Source: JAKSCF01 sp028279945 (lineage in GTDB: Bacteria > Bacillota > Clostridia > Peptostreptococcales > JAAYPU01). From it: a DNA stretch of 32,061 nt. Positions within the stretch are counted from its first letter, which is position 1; the number at the start of each line of letters is the position of its first letter. Position numbers and translations under genes: made by a program. Positions 1-8,800 of the stretch are shown piece by piece. The stretch lies in assembly GCA_028279945.1 (NCBI GenBank), contig JANQMT010000103.1, forward strand, positions 1 to 32,061. Reading direction: 5' to 3'. Below the pieces are notes generated by a model. It was not told where the DNA came from. It ran no database searches and worked only from the letters and a program-made list of their open reading frames with translations.

Positions 1-146
1 CCATGGCTTATACCTGCTAACAAACGTCCTGTTTGTTCACGACTTTTATAGCCCATCTGCCACCTAAATTTTCTGACCAAATGAACACAAAAAAACGAAT
101 ATTGATACCCCTGCATTCATTTTTCTAGTACTTTTTCGATAACCTG

Positions 147-175
147 AAGAGCAGTTGATACTGCTCTTTTGTTTT
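147..175 (+). terminator. Rho-independent terminator near the left edge
   Basis: A 9-bp perfect stem (AAGAGCAGT / ACTGCTCTT, 147-155 and 160-168) with loop TGAT is followed by TTGTTTT on the plus strand. The T-tract faces right, so it would stop transcription entering from a plus-strand gene lying mostly left of the window. The minus side has no T-tract, so it is a poor terminator for the DUF3795 gene. No open frame in 1-146 convincingly ends at this hairpin. Confidence 0.6.
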
Positions 176-208
176 AAAAATTTCTAAAACCCTGTCTTAA
201 TGAATCTA

Positions 209-778
209 TTATTTGTTTGTTTTCTTATTAAGCTTTAATACAATATTCCGTTCCTCTGCCATAGCTTGAAATAGATTTGTTGCAATGAGTGCCTTTTCTT
301 TTAGGGTCAGATTGCGTTCTTTAGTTTCTATTGCAATTTGCTGTACTACTGACTTAACATCTTGCAGGTCTAAAAGATTTACAGCAATACAATAAAAGTT
401 TTTGCGCCTCCCGTCGTTATAGTGATCTAACAAGAAATGTAATATATCTACTTTTTCATTGAGCATGGTTTTATAGTTGTCCAGACCTTCAGTTTTTGCT
501 TTCTCAAAGTCTTTGAGCATATTTCGATGCGTAATAAAAGAGTCAACGAGATTTACACCGTCATATTTTTTGCAAGGATATTCATCACACAGATAGCAGT
601 ATTCAATACCGTGACGCCGGCTGCAACTTATAATGCCGCATGAAGGATGTTTTGAAAAAAAACCTTCTCCTCCACATCCAGGACATTTAGAGGAACCATC
701 TGTATGATAGCGTGGGCATAAACCACAATTCAAGCCACAAGCCGATAACAGCGGATATTCTCTCTGGTAGTTTTTCAT
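209..778 (-). CDS. DUF3795 Cys-rich domain protein
   Basis: A 189-residue protein. The N-terminal 75 residues are rich in cysteine: CGLNCGLCPRY near residue 14, KCPGCGG near 31, then CGIISC, YCYLCDEYPC. This is the characteristic Cys pattern of the DUF3795 family, probably a zinc- or iron-sulfur-binding module of unknown biochemical role. The remaining ~110 residues look helical, with no signal peptide or membrane segment, so the protein is predicted cytoplasmic. The start is supported by a GAGGG ribosome site about 12 nt upstream on the minus strand. It is transcribed alone, divergently from the CmpB-type gene. Family assignment is good; no function should be inferred beyond probable metal binding. 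Confidence 0.85.
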   Translation of the reverse strand: MKNYQREYPLLSACGLNCGLCPRYHTDGSSKCPGCGGEGFFSKHPSCGIISCSRRHGIEYCYLCDEYPCKKYDGVNLVDSFITHRNMLKDFEKAKTEGLDNYKTMLNEKVDILHFLLDHYNDGRRKNFYCIAVNLLDLQDVKSVVQQIAIETKERNLTLKEKALIATNLFQAMAEERNIVLKLNKKTNK

Positions 779-870
779 TGTTTGTTTTCCCTCACTTTCA
801 TTAATCGTTTTTAAGCTATAGGCGAAATAGTTATCTTAAATATTATTTTACCATATTAAAATGTAAATGC

Positions 871-898
871 ATTATAGGCAAAAACGTCATAGGACAAT
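871..898 (-). promoter_or_regulatory. Possible promoter of the DUF3795 gene
   Basis: On the minus strand a perfect TATAAT (plus-strand 871-876) has ATTGTC about 16 nt upstream (plus-strand 893-898). The TATAAT lies about 95 nt before the start codon. The region is very AT-rich, so chance matches are likely. Confidence 0.35.
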
Positions 899-918
899 CC
901 CTTTTGATATGTTATAAT
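891..918 (+). promoter_or_regulatory. Possible promoter of the CmpB-trmB pair
   Basis: TATAAT at 913-918 is preceded, after 16 nt, by AGGACA at 891-896 (four of six matches to TTGACA). It overlaps the back-to-back minus-strand candidate for the DUF3795 gene. The leader to the start codon would be about 115 nt. The -10 is good but the -35 is weak, in AT-rich sequence. Confidence 0.35.
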
Positions 919-1040
919 ATAATCCGTTATATTCAAATAATTTAAAGAAATAATGAATACTAAAAATGAATGTTAATATTGATGAAATACAAGAAAGCAT
1001 TTTACAATTAATCATAATATAGCAGGGAGGCTGCCTCTAA

Positions 1041-1850
1041 GTGATGATATTTATAATGAAGTATTTGTTTCTTTTTTTTTCCGGTTCATTGACGGGTTGG
1101 GGATTGGAAGTGGTATATAGAAAGTACTTTGGCAAAGCTAGAAGGTGGATAAATCCAGGATTCTTGTCAGGACCATATCTTCCCTTATATGGAACAGGCA
1201 TTTGTGTATTATATATTGTAAGTGAATTGAATGTGCATCTTGGTATTAAAATTATGTTATTTGCCATTTCCACAACGGGTTTAGAATATGTTACGGGATT
1301 ATTTTTCTTAAAATATTATAAAACACGTTTGTGGGATTATACCAAATTGAAATGGAATATTCAAGGATTAATAGCACCAATCTACTCTGTATATTGGACG
1401 ATTTTAGCCTTATTTTTTTATTTTGTTCTTTATCCTTATTTTTATAAAGAAATTCAATTTTTATATGAAAACTTACAATTTTCTTTTTTTATAGGTCTAT
1501 TCTATGGGGTTATATTAGTAGATGCTATTCACTCATTTAATCTTGCATCAAAACTTAAAAAGTTTGCAGTAACACATGAAAATAATATTATTATAAACTA
1601 CGAACAGCTTAAAGATGACATCAAGGAAAGATTTGACGAACTGGTTGAGAGAGTTGAGGAAATGGGAACGGATTTTGAGAAAAGGTGGTATGAAAAGTAT
1701 AAAGCTAGAAGAAGCCGCCCAACGTTTCTGTTACCTTTTAAAGGAGAATACGATTTAATGCATCGTCTGCATGAGTATATAGAAAAATATATGTCTATGA
1801 ATAATAATAATAGTATAAAGGATGATAAAAATGCGTCAGAGAAGAGTTAA
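1041..1850 (+). CDS. CmpB-type multi-pass membrane protein (putative ABC-transporter type IV family)
   Basis: A 269-residue integral membrane protein that I recognise as the ABC_trans_CmpB family (putative ABC-transporter type IV): N-terminal FFSGSLTGWGLEVVYRK, then NPGFLSGPYLPLYGTG and a TGLEYVTG...RLWDY segment, the family's conserved blocks. About five hydrophobic segments span residues 5-165. The last ~100 residues are charged and helical, likely a cytoplasmic coiled coil. The GTG at 1041 or the adjacent ATG at 1044 are served by GGGAGG at 1025-1030; an ATG at 1056 is an alternative. The gene overlaps trmB by about 20 nt, implying translational coupling. Transport activity is not established for this family, and no ATPase partner is present here. 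Confidence 0.8.
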   Translation: MMIFIMKYLFLFFSGSLTGWGLEVVYRKYFGKARRWINPGFLSGPYLPLYGTGICVLYIVSELNVHLGIKIMLFAISTTGLEYVTGLFFLKYYKTRLWDYTKLKWNIQGLIAPIYSVYWTILALFFYFVLYPYFYKEIQFLYENLQFSFFIGLFYGVILVDAIHSFNLASKLKKFAVTHENNIIINYEQLKDDIKERFDELVERVEEMGTDFEKRWYEKYKARRSRPTFLLPFKGEYDLMHRLHEYIEKYMSMNNNNSIKDDKNASEKS

Positions 1851-2475
1851 AAACGAAGCAGAAAAGGTGCTGCATTATGAGCCGTATATTGTCTTAAATG
1901 CAGAGAACAGTAAAGGGAAATGGCACAGTTATTTCAATAACGATAATCCAATTCATATGGAAATAGGCTGTGGCAGAGGGCAGTTTGTAGTGTCGCTGGC
2001 AGAGAAAAATCCAGATATTAATTATATAGCAGTAGAGCCTATTGGGAGTGTATTACTGAGGGCATTAGAAAAAATAGATTCAAAACAGTTTAAGAATGTG
2101 CTGTTTCTTTGGAAATATGCAGACCATATTGAAACCTATTTAGGTGAAAGTGAGATCAATAAGTTATATCTAAACTTCAGTGACCCTTGGCCGAAAGAAA
2201 GACATGCTAAAAGACGACTGCTTCACAATATCTTTTTAAATCAATATAAAAAGATACTAAAACCAGATGGATTAATAGAATTTAAGACAGATAATTTAAA
2301 CCTCTTTGAGTTTTCCTTGGCGGAATTTCAAAATTGTGGTTTTAGAATTCTTGAAAAGACTTATGATTTATACCAATCATCTCTTTTAGAAAATAATGTT
2401 CCAACAGAATATGAACAAAAATTTGTTACATTAGGGATGAAAATTAATTATTGTCAGGCAGCCAATAAGAAATAA
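1831..2475 (+). CDS. trmB: tRNA (guanine-N7-)-methyltransferase TrmB
   Basis: A 214-residue SAM-dependent methyltransferase that makes m7G46 in the variable loop of tRNAs. The SAM-binding motif MEIGCGRGQF lies at residues 43-52, the catalytic/tRNA signature LNFSDPWPKERHAKRRL at 114-130, FKTDN at 151-155, and the C-terminal TEYEQKF at 192-198. All are diagnostic of TrmB, and the length is normal. I chose ATG 1831 over ATG 1822 because AAAGGA at 1817-1822 is correctly spaced for it and the protein then starts MRQRRVK as in family members. The gene starts inside the preceding CmpB-type gene. Confidence 0.95.
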   Translation: MRQRRVKNEAEKVLHYEPYIVLNAENSKGKWHSYFNNDNPIHMEIGCGRGQFVVSLAEKNPDINYIAVEPIGSVLLRALEKIDSKQFKNVLFLWKYADHIETYLGESEINKLYLNFSDPWPKERHAKRRLLHNIFLNQYKKILKPDGLIEFKTDNLNLFEFSLAEFQNCGFRILEKTYDLYQSSLLENNVPTEYEQKFVTLGMKINYCQAANKK

Positions 2476-2491
2476 AACAAAAGCGCCATAA

Positions 2492-2521
2492 TTTACAGGG
2501 CATAAATGGGTATGATACAAT
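2492..2521 (+). promoter_or_regulatory. Probable promoter of the wzy-like gene
   Basis: TTTACA (2492-2497), 18 nt, TACAAT (2516-2521) with an extended -10 TG at 2513-2514. It lies in the 131-nt gap between trmB and the polymerase gene, about 85 nt before the start codon. The extended -10 raises confidence in AT-rich DNA. Confidence 0.45.
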
Positions 2522-2606
2522 GGGACAATCCATTTATTAAATAGTAGATATAAGACGGATTCAATACGATGATGAGGGTGAATATGATATTGAGAGGAAG
2601 AAATAG

Positions 2607-5600
2607 ATGAAAAATTGGAAACCAACAATAAAAGGAACGGTAGAAAAAAACCATGTGTCTTACAATATCATTTTTACTTTATTATGTGTGTTAGTGTTTT
2701 ATCCTCCATTTGCAAGAGGATTGTTTTTTGAACGAGAGTTATTGGTTTATCATACATTATCCTTTTCATTGTTTGTAGGGTTTGTTATATATAAGAGGCT
2801 AAAGGGTGAAACAATTATAACAAAAAGTAAGTTGGATTACGCTATTATTGGGCTCATCGTAGCATATATATTACCCATTATCTTTGGAAATACGGCTAGT
2901 TTAAGGCTGGCTATAGGGGAATGGATTAAGTACCTTAACTATTATGCCATCTTCCTGATGATAAAAGGGATGGTAAGAGGCAAAAGAGAGATTGACATCT
3001 TATTAAATCTTATTATTATTGCAGGTGCAGGAATGGCTATACTTGGTATAGACGGTGCAGTAGGAATGACCATATCACAAAAAATTGAAGGTATGGTTAA
3101 TGTAATACCGGGTATGAATTATAAGATTTCATCCACGTACTATGGAGATAGAATGGCCTCTATGATGCAATATCCCAATACATTTGGAGCCTACTTATTA
3201 GCAATGATTATGCTGTGTTTGGGGCTCTTAATCTCAAAGACTTCAAAAAACTATAGTATTGTATATGGTGGTATCGGGTGTGTTTTTTTATTGGCACTTG
3301 TGTTTACTTATTCACGAGGCGCATGGATTATACTACCATTTCTTTGGGTGTTATTTTTAATTATGATTGGAAATGTCCGGCATATTGTAACGGCCATACT
3401 TTATACCATGTCAATGGGTATACCGGCGGTTATAAGTATTCCATTGTTTCATCAAGCAATTATAAACAAAGATATAAAAGGATTGTTTATCGTCTTTGTT
3501 GGGGCTTTGAGTGCAATGGTGCTGTCATATTTTTCAAGGCAATTGGTGAAGTGTATGCATCTTTTGAGTCAAAAGAGGTTAATTCAATTAATGGCTGGGA
3601 TAGTTACCGTAATAATCATTAGCAGTATGATCATGTTTAGAGTTGCCCTCCATACAGAAGATGTGGTGCAATTATCACACACGCCGGAAGAAAAAGATAG
3701 TTTTAAAGGTGTAGAGAAGATTATTACAAAGATTGATGGAAATGTAAAGTATAAGCTGACTTTTGATGCAGCAAGTGCTTCCAAAGCTCCAGCTGACTGG
3801 GCATACCAAATAAGGATTGATAGCATAGGAAAAAGCGATAATGAGAAACAGCAGAAACAAGAGACCATAAAACAAATATACAATGAAACAAATTTGACCA
3901 TGGATCATCCACGCACAATTACATTTGTAACACCGAAAGATACAGAGAAAATCAATATTTCTGTCTATAATTATAACGTCGGAACCAGTGTAGCATTAAA
4001 AAATATGTATTTGACTAATTTAGAGAATCAAAAGACCCGTAAAGTTATATTTAAATACAAATATATACCGGATAGCATTGCGAAACGACTCAACTCAATA
4101 AATGCAAGTACATATACGGTTGTAGAAAGACTGGTTTTCTATAAAGATGCCATGAAAATTGTTAAAATACATCCTCTATTTGGAAGCGGCGGAGGGGCAT
4201 GGGAAAGTATGTATTTTGCTTATCAATCTTATCTGTACTATACGACCGAAGCCCATAATTATGTGATGCAGCTAATGTGTGAAGTAGGAATATTTGGGCT
4301 GTCTATGTGGTTATTACTATTGATTGGAATAGGATATCATTTATATGACTATAAAAAAAGGAATAAAGAGAAAAGAGGAGAAGAATACATTCTTGTTGTT
4401 ACTGCTTTTATTGCTGTGCATGCAATATTTATACATAGCCTTATAGACTTTAACTTAACTTATAGCGCTGTATATATTATGGTCATGGTTCTTTTAGCGG
4501 TCTATATGGTTTTAATTCATAATAAAGGGAATATAAAAGAAGATAAAAAGAATAAAAGAATGCCATATATATTTGACAGCTCAGCGGTACTATTAGCTGT
4601 AATCTTAATTATTCTTTCAATATCCCTTAATATTGGAAGAAAAAATGGCAATATTGCCAATGAGATGCAGTTGATTGCAAATGTAGATGAGCTTATACAA
4701 TATGTTGAAAAAGCTGAAAAATTTGACCCATTTTCTTCAACATATAAGATTAATTTAGCCAATCTCTATCAAAGGAAGTATTACGCAGAAAGAAATAACA
4801 GCGGAGAAGAAGCTCAAAAGAAGTTTCATGAGTCAGAAAAACTTATATTAAAAGCGTTGAAAAATGAGCCGTATAATTCCAATAATTATGCGAATGCAGC
4901 TAGATTTTATGGGATTAGAAATGAATATGAAAAAGCAGTTGAATATATGGAAAAGGCTGTCGATTATCAGCCTCTAGTTATTGAGAAGTATACAGAATTG
5001 GCAGATTTATATTATAAGTTAGGTGTTCTTTATATGAATAATAATGAGAAGGAAAAAGGACAATCCTATCTTCAAAAAGTAGTAAATTTACCTGATCGAT
5101 TGGAAAAGGTTAATACTGAAAGTATGAGGCCTATTTTAATAGACGAAAAAACACTAGAGCATATAGAGAGATGTGACTATCTTTTGAAATCGTATGGCGA
5201 TGAGATGAGTGTAATGATTTTTAATCGTTTAAAATACAACGCTTTTATTAATATTGATTTAGATGACAATGCTGTCCCTGATTTTTGGCATCTATGGAAT
5301 TCAACATCATCCAATATGCATAGTGAAATAAAAGAAAATGGCAAATTACGAATTAATAATACAGGCTCGGATACGGGCTATCTAAAAGCAAGAGAAATAA
5401 AACTTGAACCCAATAAAAATTATGGTTTAATACTTAAAATTAAAGCAAAAAATCCTCAGCAAGACGCTGTAACCATTCATGTCTTAAGCACTCAAGGAAA
5501 AGACAAATATCAGTTTAGTCAGAAAATAGTCGAATTAAACGGAAATGAACAGACCAAAGTTTATGGATTTACAACAGATGAAGATATAGGGAAAGGAAAA

Positions 5601-5669
5601 GAATATGTACGATTTGATATAAAGGGAGATATTGTCATATCAGAACTTATTTTGTTTGAGAATGAATAG
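2607..5669 (+). CDS. O-antigen ligase / Wzy-like polymerase with TPR repeats and putative carbohydrate-binding modules
   Basis: A 1020-residue membrane protein. About 11 hydrophobic segments occur between residues 20 and 345; YSRGAW (235-240) is the typical Wzy_C/O-antigen-ligase signature. A large extracellular region (345-555) holds a predicted beta-rich insert (about 370-475), then the family loop with HPLFGSGGGAW (522-532) and the conserved EAHNY (His550). HSLIDFN follows at 610, then the final membrane spans. Residues 695-830 are TPR-like helical pairs (NEPYNSNNYANAARFYG, YEKAVEYMEKAVDYQP). Residues 885-1020 form a second beta-rich module. ATG 2607 has GAGAGGAAG upstream. The likely role is polymerising or ligating a lipid-linked surface glycan outside the membrane. 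No glycosyltransferases are adjacent, so the polymer is unknown. Confidence 0.8.
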   Translation: MKNWKPTIKGTVEKNHVSYNIIFTLLCVLVFYPPFARGLFFERELLVYHTLSFSLFVGFVIYKRLKGETIITKSKLDYAIIGLIVAYILPIIFGNTASLRLAIGEWIKYLNYYAIFLMIKGMVRGKREIDILLNLIIIAGAGMAILGIDGAVGMTISQKIEGMVNVIPGMNYKISSTYYGDRMASMMQYPNTFGAYLLAMIMLCLGLLISKTSKNYSIVYGGIGCVFLLALVFTYSRGAWIILPFLWVLFLIMIGNVRHIVTAILYTMSMGIPAVISIPLFHQAIINKDIKGLFIVFVGALSAMVLSYFSRQLVKCMHLLSQKRLIQLMAGIVTVIIISSMIMFRVALHTEDVVQLSHTPEEKDSFKGVEKIITKIDGNVKYKLTFDAASASKAPADWAYQIRIDSIGKSDNEKQQKQETIKQIYNETNLTMDHPRTITFVTPKDTEKINISVYNYNVGTSVALKNMYLTNLENQKTRKVIFKYKYIPDSIAKRLNSINASTYTVVERLVFYKDAMKIVKIHPLFGSGGGAWESMYFAYQSYLYYTTEAHNYVMQLMCEVGIFGLSMWLLLLIGIGYHLYDYKKRNKEKRGEEYILVVTAFIAVHAIFIHSLIDFNLTYSAVYIMVMVLLAVYMVLIHNKGNIKEDKKNKRMPYIFDSSAVLLAVILIILSISLNIGRKNGNIANEMQLIANVDELIQYVEKAEKFDPFSSTYKINLANLYQRKYYAERNNSGEEAQKKFHESEKLILKALKNEPYNSNNYANAARFYGIRNEYEKAVEYMEKAVDYQPLVIEKYTELADLYYKLGVLYMNNNEKEKGQSYLQKVVNLPDRLEKVNTESMRPILIDEKTLEHIERCDYLLKSYGDEMSVMIFNRLKYNAFINIDLDDNAVPDFWHLWNSTSSNMHSEIKENGKLRINNTGSDTGYLKAREIKLEPNKNYGLILKIKAKNPQQDAVTIHVLSTQGKDKYQFSQKIVELNGNEQTKVYGFTTDEDIGKGKEYVRFDIKGDIVISELILFENE

Positions 5670-5695
5670 AGATAAAATGAGTATTTAAGCCTTGG

Positions 5696-5724
5696 AAAGT
5701 TCACAAATGTGTGGACTTTTTTTT
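5696..5724 (+). terminator. Rho-independent terminator after the wzy-like gene
   Basis: A 10-bp stem AAAGTTCACA (5696-5705) / TGTGGACTTT (5710-5719) with one G-U pair and loop AATG runs straight into a T-tract ending at 5724. It separates the polymerase transcript from the protease operon; its T-tract abuts the palindrome at 5725. Confidence 0.85.
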
Positions 5725-5756
5725 ATTGATATTGATAAGATTTTATCAATATCAAT
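5725..5756. promoter_or_regulatory. Perfect 32-bp palindrome next to the protease-operon -35
   Basis: Arms of 14 bp, ATTGATATTGATAA (5725-5738) and its exact reverse complement (5743-5756), are separated by GATT. The last base is the first base of the -35 TTGACA. The arm contains GATATTGATAA, close to the repeated GATAAT hexamers of Fur-type sites. It is too AT-rich to be a good terminator and is placed like an operator or activator site. Binding protein unknown. Confidence 0.6.
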
Positions 5757-5784
5757 TGACAAATGTCATAATATGTACTATCAT
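5756..5784 (+). promoter_or_regulatory. Sigma-A promoter of the protease-SLH-protease operon
   Basis: A perfect TTGACA (5756-5761), exactly 17 nt, then TATCAT (5779-5784). Transcription would start near 5791, giving a leader of about 87 nt. The position between a palindrome and a Fur-like box supports a regulated promoter. Confidence 0.75.
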
Positions 5785-5800
5785 AAGAGGTATTGCAAAC

Positions 5801-5815
5801 TGATAACGATTATCA
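5801..5815. promoter_or_regulatory. Fur-box-like operator
   Basis: TGATAACGATTATCA matches the Bacillus subtilis Fur consensus (7-1-7, TGATAATnATTATCA) at 13 of 14 specified positions; the exception is C at position 7. The inverted repeat extends one further base each side (5800-5816). It lies about +10 to +25 relative to the inferred transcription start, a position that suits repression. PerR (TTATAAT) and Zur (TCGTAAT) boxes fit less well. Regulation by iron is inferred, not shown. Confidence 0.6.
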
Positions 5816-5877
5816 GTATCAATAAAAGGAGGGATGCAGGATACTGGTCGGTCAAGATATTAATATTGGAGGTATCA

Positions 5878-8800
5878 ATGAAGCGTTTTATAATGAGCTG
5901 TTTAATAATAGTATTACTATTTTCAAATGTAATATATGCAGCACCAATTAATGAATCAATGAATAATTATAAAGTTACAGCAGCTGAAGTATTAGACGGT
6001 GACAATTCTTTTTATAACGTAAATGAAAGCCATAAAGACTCCCAAAACATGAGAGTTTTTGTCACAGTCAAAAAAGGCAAAAGGAATGAAGTATTGGAAA
6101 ATATTTGTGAAATGAATATTGACCTTGATGTACGTCATGAGTTTAATGATATATTGTATGGATTTAGTGCTACCATCAATAGCAAAGATTTATCAATTAT
6201 TGAAGAATTACCTTTTGTTGATTCTATAAGAATAGCAAATACATATAAGAAACAAATAAGTGAAAGCAAAAAAATAATCAATGTGCCTGCATCGGTATCG
6301 GTACATGATGCAGTATACAACCAGGTATATAATCCAAACCCGCCATCGGTAATGGATTTATACGGAGATGAAATGATGATAGCTGTATTAGATACAGGTA
6401 TCTACATAGACCATTCTAACTTAGAGCTTCCATCGGAAGCCACTCCAAAGTTTACCAAAGAAGAAGTAGAAAGTAAATTAACAGAATCGGGAACGAAAGG
6501 CAAATATTATACGCCCAAAGTGCCCATTGGCTTTGATTTTGCAGATAATGATGATGATATTTATATGGATATATATGGGGATATGATGGATGGACACGGA
6601 ACCCATATTGCAGGAATTGCTGCAGGAAGCAGTCAATTATCTGACGGCCTTGAAGGGATAGCTCCTCATGCGCAGATTATGGGTCTAAAAGTATTCAGTA
6701 ACGAGGACCATCACAACGCATACGAAGATGATATCGTAGCGGCAATTATGTATGCCATTGAATGGGATGTTGATGTGATTAATTTAAGTTTTGGTCAGCT
6801 CTCAGGTTTTGATGATGAAGATGCACCGGAACACATGGCTATTAAAGCTGCAGTAGATAAAGGTATTATTGTAGCATCAGCAGCAGGTAATGGCGGCTAT
6901 TCTACCATGGCAGCAGGAAAACCATTATCCATTAATCCCGATATTGGAACAGTTGAAAAACCAGGGGTTTATAAAGATACCATACAGGTGGCCTCAATGA
7001 GTAATACAGAGATCACGGGACCCTTAAAATATTACTCTGAAGATGGAGAGGTTGAAGAGGTCGTAGAGTATCAAGAACAAATTAATGATACCCAAACCAA
7101 TATACCTGACATTATAGAAACCTTAGGAGGCGGCGTTTTTGATGTGGTCTATGTTGGCGATGGACAGCCCGGGTATTATGAGGAAATAGACGTTACAGGT
7201 AAGATTGTATTTGCTCATCGTACAGGGGATTATTTCTATCGAGATATACAAAAAACAGCAGAAGAGCACGGTGCTGTCGCACTTATCGTTCTCAGACACC
7301 CAGACCATAAAGAAAATATGGTGATAAAGTTAAATAATCCTAAGATTCCGGTTGTATGTTTGTTAAAAGATGCAGGAGAAAAGTTACTAAAGTATATCTA
7401 CAATCATAATAAAGACTTAAAAATGCAAGTGGGTAAGACTTCAATAGCCAATAAAAACAAATATAAGATGGCTTATGACAGCTCGTATGGCATATCCTCT
7501 GATCTAGAAATAAAGCCTGATATTACAGCCCCAGGTGAACATATATGGTCTTTAGTCGGCCAAAATAAGTATGAGTCCATGAGCGGGACCTCCATGGCTA
7601 CGCCTCATGTAGCCGGAGGAAGTATATTACTGTCACAGTATTTGCAGCATGGGAGAAAGCTTGAGAAGAATAGAGACTTTGTTGAAGAGGTTAAAGTACG
7701 GTTGATGAACACTGCTGAGATATTAGAGAATGTGGACAATCCTAATAATACCGGGATATTGACATTACCTTATTCCCCTAGACGACAAGGCTCTGGTCTA
7801 TTGAAGGTCGAGGATGCAATAAAAGTAAACACGATATTTTATACATACCTAGCCGGTGGAGAGCGCGTTGGCTCTATTGCATTGAAAGAGATTGATGAAG
7901 AAACTGATTTTTCATTAAATGTGGAACATCAATTACAATCAGATGCAAGCTATGAAGTCTCTGCTATTGTCCTCACAGATGGTAAAAAAAGTAATAAATT
8001 AAGTATGGACTCAGAGTTAGTGTCAGATGCTGAGTTAATACTAAATAATACCGATATCACTGAAGAGACAGCAACTATTACGCTACCAAAAGGAGAGAGT
8101 CAGCTGGACTTTAGCCTGGAATTATCAAATAAAACATCTACAGACTCTTTCATAGAAGGTTTTATCACCTTTACGCCTAAAGATTTTGAAGGACCTACAG
8201 TAACAATACCCTACGTTGGTTTTTATGGTAATTGGGATACTCCAAATATTATAGACCCTTCAGAGGCAGATAAGGACAGCTATACAGGTATTACAGGATT
8301 ATACGATCCGGACTTTTTAGCAATAATGGAAAAGGATTATGAATCCATTCATAAAATGAAACAAGAAGGAAAATTATGGGGATTCACTCAATTAGGACGC
8401 AGTTTATTTGGGGAATCATTTGATGAATCTAAAAGTGCTATATCGCCAAATGGTGACGGCGATAAAGACCGGGCTATGCCTGTCTATACCTTGTTGCGTA
8501 ATGCAAAAACATTTGAGATTGAAGTACAGGATGATTCAGGGAATGTGATAAAAAAGATCTTCCATAATACACAATTTGAAGACGGCACCAAAAAAATTGA
8601 AGATTATTTGAATGATCATGAACATCCTCATGATGATGACCACGGGGATCATGCGCATGATCCTAGCGTATTAAGTCTTTATAAAGCATTCAAATACGGA
8701 TTGGTTAAAAATGTTACTCATTACGGAAATTGGTATTCAAGAGACTCAAAGCTATTCTCTTGGGACGGTACGGATGAAAATGGCGATATAGTCCCGGAAG

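Noticed and set aside
1..116. Minus-strand open frame from ATG 116 running off the left edge (ending ...REQTGRLLAGISHG in the window).
   Set aside because: No ribosome site, only 38 codons visible, no family recognised, and another frame of the same stretch also reads plausibly. It cannot be supported as a gene.
3278..3622. 114-codon plus-strand frame within the wzy-like gene.
   Set aside because: It is out of frame with a clear membrane-protein reading frame that covers it entirely; it looks like a shadow.
5834..5863. Nine-residue leader ORF after AAAAGGAGGG in the protease-operon leader.
   Set aside because: The ribosome site touches the ATG with no spacing, so initiation is unlikely, and the peptide has no control-codon pattern.
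5692..5877. 62-codon in-frame TTG extension of the first protease.
   Set aside because: It would translate the terminator, palindrome, promoter and Fur-like box. The ATG at 5878 has GGAGG and is followed by a clean signal peptide.
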